Source of the DNA: Halorientalis persicus
GTDB lineage: Archaea > Halobacteriota > Halobacteria > Halobacteriales > Haloarculaceae
Direction of reading: 5' to 3'
Assembly: GCF_900110215.1 (NCBI RefSeq)
Contig: NZ_FOCX01000008.1
Span: 1 to 64,000 of the forward strand
Length of the DNA: 64,000 bases
The translations under genes were made by a program, and so were the position numbers. Below the pieces are notes generated by a model that saw nothing but the letters and a program-made list of their open reading frames with translations, was not told where the DNA came from and made no database searches. Below, piece by piece: positions 60,273 to 64,000 of this stretch (the first letter of the stretch is position 1; each line of letters begins with the position of its first letter).

Positions 60273-60618
60273 GTGTGACCTCGGCGGCTGTTCCGCTTCC
60301 GTCCGCCTCGTGACCGAAATTTCCCGCACGTCCCCATAAGGGCTTGCTCCAGATTATCACACAATATAATGCTATATACCAGACTCCCATCGATAAATGC
60401 AAATATTCTCAGCAATAAAAATCAGACCTCGACTCGTCGGTGTAACAGTCGCTCCCGCCGAGCCACGTGTTCCGCCGGTGACACTGTGAAACGATCTGGG
60501 TTACTCCGCGATTGTCGGGTTCGACGTACAGCCGTCTGGAAGGGAACACCCACTACAGCAACCCATACTAGTACACGGTATTACGTGATACTACGACGAC
60601 GTTCTCTGCCTCGTTCCG
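60273..60618. other. AT-rich gene-free region
   Basis: A 346-base gap with no convincing gene. The stretch 60354-60430 is strikingly AT-rich for this genome (several TATA-like runs, such as CAATATAATGCTATATACC). A further imperfect hairpin is TAGTACACG (60569-60577) against CGTGATACTA (60584-60593). These features fit promoter or mobile-element-scar DNA, and I see no repeat copy to prove the latter. Confidence 0.5.
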
Positions 60619-60807
60619 GTGTCCGCTGCAGGAATCAGCGCTGCGCTTCTCGGTGCGGGAGTGTCACGCACGGTCGCCGTTCCGCTCGCTCTGGTCTTCG
60701 CTGTCGGTCTGATCGGCTACGCGATGTTCGTCAACGCCCCGGTCGAGGACGGGACGCCGACCTCACCCACGGCCTCACAGGATACCCCACAGTACTCCGC
60801 CGACTGA
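60619..60807 (+). CDS. Possible small membrane protein, 62 aa
   Basis: A GTG at 60619 opens a 62-codon frame with one hydrophobic helix (about 16-39) and a Thr/Ser/Pro-rich tail. The helix ISAALLGAGVSRTVAVPLAL is plausible for a single-pass protein. There is no ATG, no ribosome-binding site and no clear TATA at the right distance, so it may be chance. It lies 107 bases upstream of the ornithine cyclodeaminase-like gene. Confidence 0.4.
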   Translation: MSAAGISAALLGAGVSRTVAVPLALVFAVGLIGYAMFVNAPVEDGTPTSPTASQDTPQYSAD

Positions 60808-60914
60808 ATCCGCTCGCTTTCCGTTCCCGATTCTGCGTTCTGTCTCGCCGTCCCCTCGATTCCGCCACCGCCCCTTCCAGCACACCTATGAGTGGGTCGC
60901 CCGAACGGGCGGGC

Positions 60915-61922
60915 ATGACGACACACAAGGAAGCGCTGTTCCTGCGGAGCGACGAACTCGCCGGGCTCGCCGACCCGGCGGAGTACGTCGACGCTGTGCG
61001 GGAGGGCTACCGTCAGCGCGGCGAGGGCGCACCGGCCGAACCCCGGACCAAATTGCCCAACGCCGACCCACCGGGGTTCTTCACTGGCTATCTCGCCATC
61101 TTGCCCGATACGGGCGCGATGGGGACCTACACCTACGGTGCTGGCTTCGGGGCCCAGGACGCTCACTTCATGCTCTCTTTGTTCGATGCCGAGAGCGGCG
61201 AGCCGCTGGCGCTCATGGACGGCGCGAACATGAACCCGTTCAAGACCGGGGCGGCGGGCGCGGTCGGCATCGACGCGCTAGCCCGCGAAGATGCCGCCAC
61301 GCTCTCGATCATCGGGAGTGGCGCACAGGCCCGTGGCCAGCTCCGCGCCGCGACGACCGTGCGCGACTTCGACCGGATCGACGTGTACTCCCCGACCAAA
61401 GAACACCGCGAGAGCTTCGCGGCGGAGATGAACGACGCGCTCGACGCGACCGTCGCCGCGGTCGCCTCCAGCGCGGCCGCCGTCGAAGGCGCCGACGTGG
61501 TGATCACCGCGACCAACGCTTCCGAACCCGTCTTCGACGGCGACCTGCTGGAGGAGGGGACCCACGTCACCGCAATGGGGCAGTACGACGCCGACGTGCG
61601 CGAGATCGACGCCGAGACCGTCGAGCGTGCCACCTACGTCCCCGACCTGCGCGCCCGCACCGAGACCGACGCGGGCGCGTTCATCCAGGCCGTCGAAGAG
61701 GGCGTGATCGCCGAGGGCCACGTCCACGCGGAACTGGGCGAAGTCGTCGCGGGCGTCGAACCCGGCCGCACGAGTGACGACGAGATCACGGTGTTCGACA
61801 GCGGCGGGACGGCCATCGAGACCGTCGCCGCCGCCCATATGCTCTACGAGCGCGCCGTCGAGCGCGACCTCGGGACGCCACTGGAGTTCGCCCCGGCCAG
61901 TCAGGCACTCACCGGGAAGTAA
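60915..61922 (+). CDS. Ornithine cyclodeaminase / mu-crystallin family protein
   Basis: A 335-residue enzyme of the OCD/archaeal alanine dehydrogenase family. The NAD-binding loop is LSIIGSGAQARGQLRA, and SLFDAESGEPLALMDG precedes it. Other landmarks are ADVVITATNASEPVFDG and the THVTAMGQYDADVREID segment with the usual acids. Reaction could be ornithine to proline, NADH-linked alanine dehydrogenation, or imine reduction. The family alone does not decide. The ATG at 60915 is the first codon of the conserved part; an earlier in-frame ATG at 60888 adds nine residues. Confidence 0.9.
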   Translation: MTTHKEALFLRSDELAGLADPAEYVDAVREGYRQRGEGAPAEPRTKLPNADPPGFFTGYLAILPDTGAMGTYTYGAGFGAQDAHFMLSLFDAESGEPLALMDGANMNPFKTGAAGAVGIDALAREDAATLSIIGSGAQARGQLRAATTVRDFDRIDVYSPTKEHRESFAAEMNDALDATVAAVASSAAAVEGADVVITATNASEPVFDGDLLEEGTHVTAMGQYDADVREIDAETVERATYVPDLRARTETDAGAFIQAVEEGVIAEGHVHAELGEVVAGVEPGRTSDDEITVFDSGGTAIETVAAAHMLYERAVERDLGTPLEFAPASQALTGK

Positions 61923-62120
61923 CTACCCGAACCGCCGGGCCAGTTCGTACGCGACTGTCGCCGGGAGCGACACCCAGAGCAGGACGAACCCGACCGTCTC
62001 GGGAGCGGGCTCACCGGGCGTCAGCGCCGCGTAGAAAAAGAGCGCGCCGGCCGCCAGCACCATCACGACCGTGGAGACGTATGTCGGGTCGGTCCACGAA
62101 CTCGGGAACCCATCGGACAT
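61923..62120 (-). CDS. Small two-helix membrane protein, 65 aa
   Basis: A 65-residue protein with two hydrophobic segments (about 16-32 and 42-58), joined by a short TPGEPAPET loop. There are no cysteines or catalytic residues. It ends directly at the stop of the opposing ornithine cyclodeaminase-like gene. Small haloarchaeal membrane proteins of this size are common and mostly uncharacterised. The ATG at 62120 gives MSDGFPSSWTDP. Confidence 0.65.
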   Translation of the reverse strand: MSDGFPSSWTDPTYVSTVVMVLAAGALFFYAALTPGEPAPETVGFVLLWVSLPATVAYELARRFG

Positions 62121-62300
62121 AGCAGCCGGTGCCCTCGCCGCGTCAAAAAAGATACCGTCAGGGCACGGCCGAGCCCGGACGCGCCGCCCGAGGTCCGACC
62201 CCTTACTCTCGCCGGACCGTAGCGTCCCCAGGCGACTGACGGATCGTCGTCTGACATGGTATGCTATGCAACAGGCCGATACCGTGGTGTGATATACCTC

Positions 62301-62316
62301 ACCTCACGAGTGAGGT
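62301..62316. promoter_or_regulatory. 7-bp palindrome ACCTCAC-GA-GTGAGGT
   Basis: ACCTCAC (62301-62307) and GTGAGGT (62310-62316) are perfect reverse complements separated by GA, and CCTCAC is also repeated just upstream (62296-62302). It overlaps the start region of the 62-residue ORF at 62315. Shape and position fit a repressor or translation-control site. Confidence 0.4.
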
Positions 62317-62503
62317 GTTGAACGAAGTCACGAACACGGTGCACAAACACGAGACGGGTAAGTCGGCGTTCCAGTCGGAGTATGGCGTCACGTACAATCT
62401 CTCCGAGGACGACCTCCCGGTTCTCGGAACTATCGAGTCCGAGCTCGGTCCGGCGACGGTCAGCAAGTGCGGTCGGTGTTTCGACGACGCTGGCGGCCAC
62501 TAG
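62315..62503 (+). CDS. Possible small protein with C-terminal CGRC, 62 aa
   Basis: Frame from GTG 62315 to TAG 62501-62503 with good third-position GC bias. The product runs HKHETGKSAFQSEYGVTYNL to a KCGRCFDDAGGH end; the single CxxC could join with histidines to bind metal. Its stop TAG overlaps the stop of the opposing presenilin-like gene in a shared CTAG (62500-62503). An upstream ATG at 62261 would add 18 residues containing a palindrome, which argues against it. It could be a truncated relative of a larger protein. Confidence 0.45.
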   Translation: MLNEVTNTVHKHETGKSAFQSEYGVTYNLSEDDLPVLGTIESELGPATVSKCGRCFDDAGGH

Positions 62504-63546
62504 AGGAAGCCGGCGACTCCGAGCGCCTCCACCAGCGGGAGGCCGCTCGCGAGCGCGCCGACGAGATATCCCCCGATCACGCCCCCGTTGAGCAGTGGCA
62601 GTCCTGCGTGAGCGCGCCCCTGCAGCACCATTCGCAACAGCACCGCCAGGCCGAGGAAGGTCCCGACCATCGCACCCAGCGCCGTGACCGGAATCACCAG
62701 TCCCAGCGCGCCGACGGTCGGAACCGACGCCGGCGCGAAGAAGGCTGCGCTGGCGACCAGCACCGTTGGAATCACCGCGTCGCCGAGCCCGATGAACAGC
62801 GCGTCTCGGTCCATGGGGTCCGCGTCGACGGCGTCGTCGGTCTCGTCGTCGTCCGGCCCGTCTGCGTCGGCCGCACCCGATTCGGTTCCTCCGTTGGCCG
62901 CTGCCTCGCCCTCGACCTCGCCCGTGGGATCGGGCGTCTCTGCGTTCAGGAACGAGTACGAGAGCGTGAGGGGAACGACCAGCACGACCGGGACCTTGAG
63001 GTCCATCACGCCGGAGGCCAGCGTCAGCATATGTTCGGTGCCGTAGACGCTGATGGCGTCGTAGATGGCCAGTACGGCCAGCAAGAGTATGGCGGGCAGC
63101 AGCCCGAAACTGATCCCGAACAGGCCGGCCGCACCGGCCCCCATGACGACGCCGGACGCGTCGATGACGTACCACTCGGGATACAGCAGGAGGGCAGCCC
63201 CGAGCGCGAGGGCGGCCGCCACGGCCAGGACATTGAATCCCGCGACGGAGCGGACGTTCGGGACGACGACGCTGAACACGTACCACGAGAGATAGACCCC
63301 GGCGAAGACGACGAACGCCCGGATGAGCTGGTCCACGTTCAGTTTGATCGCCAGCAACATGAGGCCGGTGGCGATCAGGATCGCCGCCACGTAGACGACG
63401 GTGTTCGTCGGGTCGCTCGGGTCCTCGACGGCCTGGTAGCCGGCCGCCTCGAACGGCTGGACCAGCGCCAGCGCCCCCAACTGCACGAGCAGAAAGATCA
63501 GTCCGATGAATGCGCTCGCGACGAGCGCCCGCGTTCGCTGCTCCAT
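62500..63546 (-). CDS. Presenilin/signal peptide peptidase-type intramembrane aspartyl protease (PSH)
   Basis: A 348-residue, nine-helix membrane protein. The catalytic aspartates are D163 in the AIYDAISVYG helix (YD motif) and D256 in FIGLGDAVIP (GxGD motif), separated by an acidic loop (about 205-248), as in archaeal presenilin homologues. The C-terminal PAL region reads AGLPLLNGGVIGGY, so PAL is changed to PLL. These proteases cut transmembrane helices. Substrates in archaea are unknown. It faces the small CGRC ORF and is 87 bases from the kinase fragment. Confidence 0.93.
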   Translation of the reverse strand: MEQRTRALVASAFIGLIFLLVQLGALALVQPFEAAGYQAVEDPSDPTNTVVYVAAILIATGLMLLAIKLNVDQLIRAFVVFAGVYLSWYVFSVVVPNVRSVAGFNVLAVAAALALGAALLLYPEWYVIDASGVVMGAGAAGLFGISFGLLPAILLLAVLAIYDAISVYGTEHMLTLASGVMDLKVPVVLVVPLTLSYSFLNAETPDPTGEVEGEAAANGGTESGAADADGPDDDETDDAVDADPMDRDALFIGLGDAVIPTVLVASAAFFAPASVPTVGALGLVIPVTALGAMVGTFLGLAVLLRMVLQGRAHAGLPLLNGGVIGGYLVGALASGLPLVEALGVAGFL

Positions 63547-63633
63547 ACCGGCCCCACGCCCGTCTCCCGTTTCAGGATTGCGAAGGCGGTGTCCAGAGGC
63601 TCCACAGGAAAAGCGGTGTCCACGGTCGAGCAG

Positions 63634-64000
63634 TCACCGTGATAGTTCTATTCTGACGACGTTACCGGCTGGCGAACCTTCCTCGACGGTGATGGCCCCA
63701 CCCGACCGAGTGACGATCAAGTTGACGAGCCACAACCCGAGCCCGCTCCCATGATACAGCGGCGTTTGCTCCGTCTCATCTACCAGTACGTTCCGCTCTA
63801 CCTCCGGGATCGGTGGCCCGTTGTCGGCGATGTCGATGTGAACAGTCTCGTCGGTGTGGGTCACAGTGACCGTGACCTCGGGTGACGGCGAGTCGTTGTG
63901 GACGATTGCGTTCGTAACGAGTTCTCCGATCGCCTGGTCGAACTGTTTCGTTGCCTGCACGGTCACCGTTTCGGAACAGTCGACAGCGATCTCCGCGTCC
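63634..64000 (-). CDS. Histidine kinase C-terminal fragment (cut by window edge)
   Basis: The frame is open up to the last base of the window, so the gene starts beyond it. The visible 121 residues are the ATP-binding domain: N-box ELVTNAIVHNDSPSPEV, G1 ADNGPPIPEVE and G2 GSGLGLWLVNLIVTRSGG, ending GNVVRIELSR. This strongly resembles the end of the 7TM kinase at 48193-49935. The sensor part and His box lie outside, so the signal cannot be inferred. Confidence 0.9.
   Translation of the reverse strand, partial: DAEIAVDCSETVTVQATKQFDQAIGELVTNAIVHNDSPSPEVTVTVTHTDETVHIDIADNGPPIPEVERNVLVDETEQTPLYHGSGLGLWLVNLIVTRSGGAITVEEGSPAGNVVRIELSR

Noticed and set aside
1-64000. tRNA, rRNA or CRISPR features
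   Set aside because: I looked for TPsiC-like GGTTCRAATC boxes, conserved rRNA blocks and regularly spaced repeats in the gaps and found none. A covariance-model scan could still reveal one.

Overview
The window looks like chromosomal DNA of an extremely halophilic archaeon (class Halobacteria). The DNA is GC-rich and almost every protein is acidic. Many starts sit about 27-29 nt downstream of a TATA-like box, with no room for a leader, which is the haloarchaeal leaderless pattern. The gene set also fits: MptE-like pterin kinase, GatE, archaeal FEN1, a presenilin homologue, TrmJ, F420-type luciferase-like enzymes, Tat lipoproteins with RR and lipobox motifs, and PAS histidine kinases. The family cannot be fixed from sequence alone. 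No rRNA, tRNA or CRISPR array was found.

Layout. 1-0.4 kb: 3' part of an IS1595-type transposase cut by the window edge. 0.5-8.8 kb: small redox and housekeeping genes (Bcp peroxiredoxin, DsrE-like, a cysteine-less redoxin, glutaredoxin, cupin, sirtuin, Usp) and a long-chain acyl-CoA synthetase. 8.8-18.7 kb: acyl-CoA metabolism (acyl-CoA dehydrogenase, AMACR-type racemase, F420-type oxidoreductase, SDR, second acyl-CoA synthetase), plus an amino acid permease, an MBL-HAD operon and a strongly structured repeat at 14.2-14.4 kb. 18.8-23.5 kb: four-gene ABC operon (secreted anchored protein, ATPase, two FtsX/MacB-type permeases). 23.6-35.6 kb: SDR, second F420-type enzyme, TAXI-TRAP transporter, receiver-PAS-kinase, TPP-dependent decarboxylase-like enzyme, acetyltransferase, CDP-alcohol phosphatidyltransferase and FAD-linked D-2-hydroxyacid dehydrogenase. 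35.8-49.9 kb: tandem Usp, quinone oxidoreductase, pterin/folate genes, two more kinases, TrmJ, GatE and a likely SCP2-domain protein. 50-64 kb: two zinc-ribbon membrane proteins, fumarase, a bacterial-PH-domain pair, FEN1, methyltransferase, MFS transporter, ornithine-cyclodeaminase-family enzyme, presenilin-type protease and a kinase cut by the right edge.

How it fits together. Much of the left half is consistent with activation, racemisation, dehydrogenation and ketoreduction of acyl-CoAs, possibly methyl-branched (isoprenoid) ones. The hydroxyacid dehydrogenase, TPP enzyme and TRAP importer could handle 2-hydroxy/2-oxo acids. The least expected signals are a 12-bp element, AACAATGG(A/T)AAC, in the control regions of three separate metabolic genes or operons (about 17.03, 23.65 and 36.76 kb), and a run of four stem-loops at 14.18-14.37 kb. 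Functions are inferred from motifs read by eye; no database search was run.
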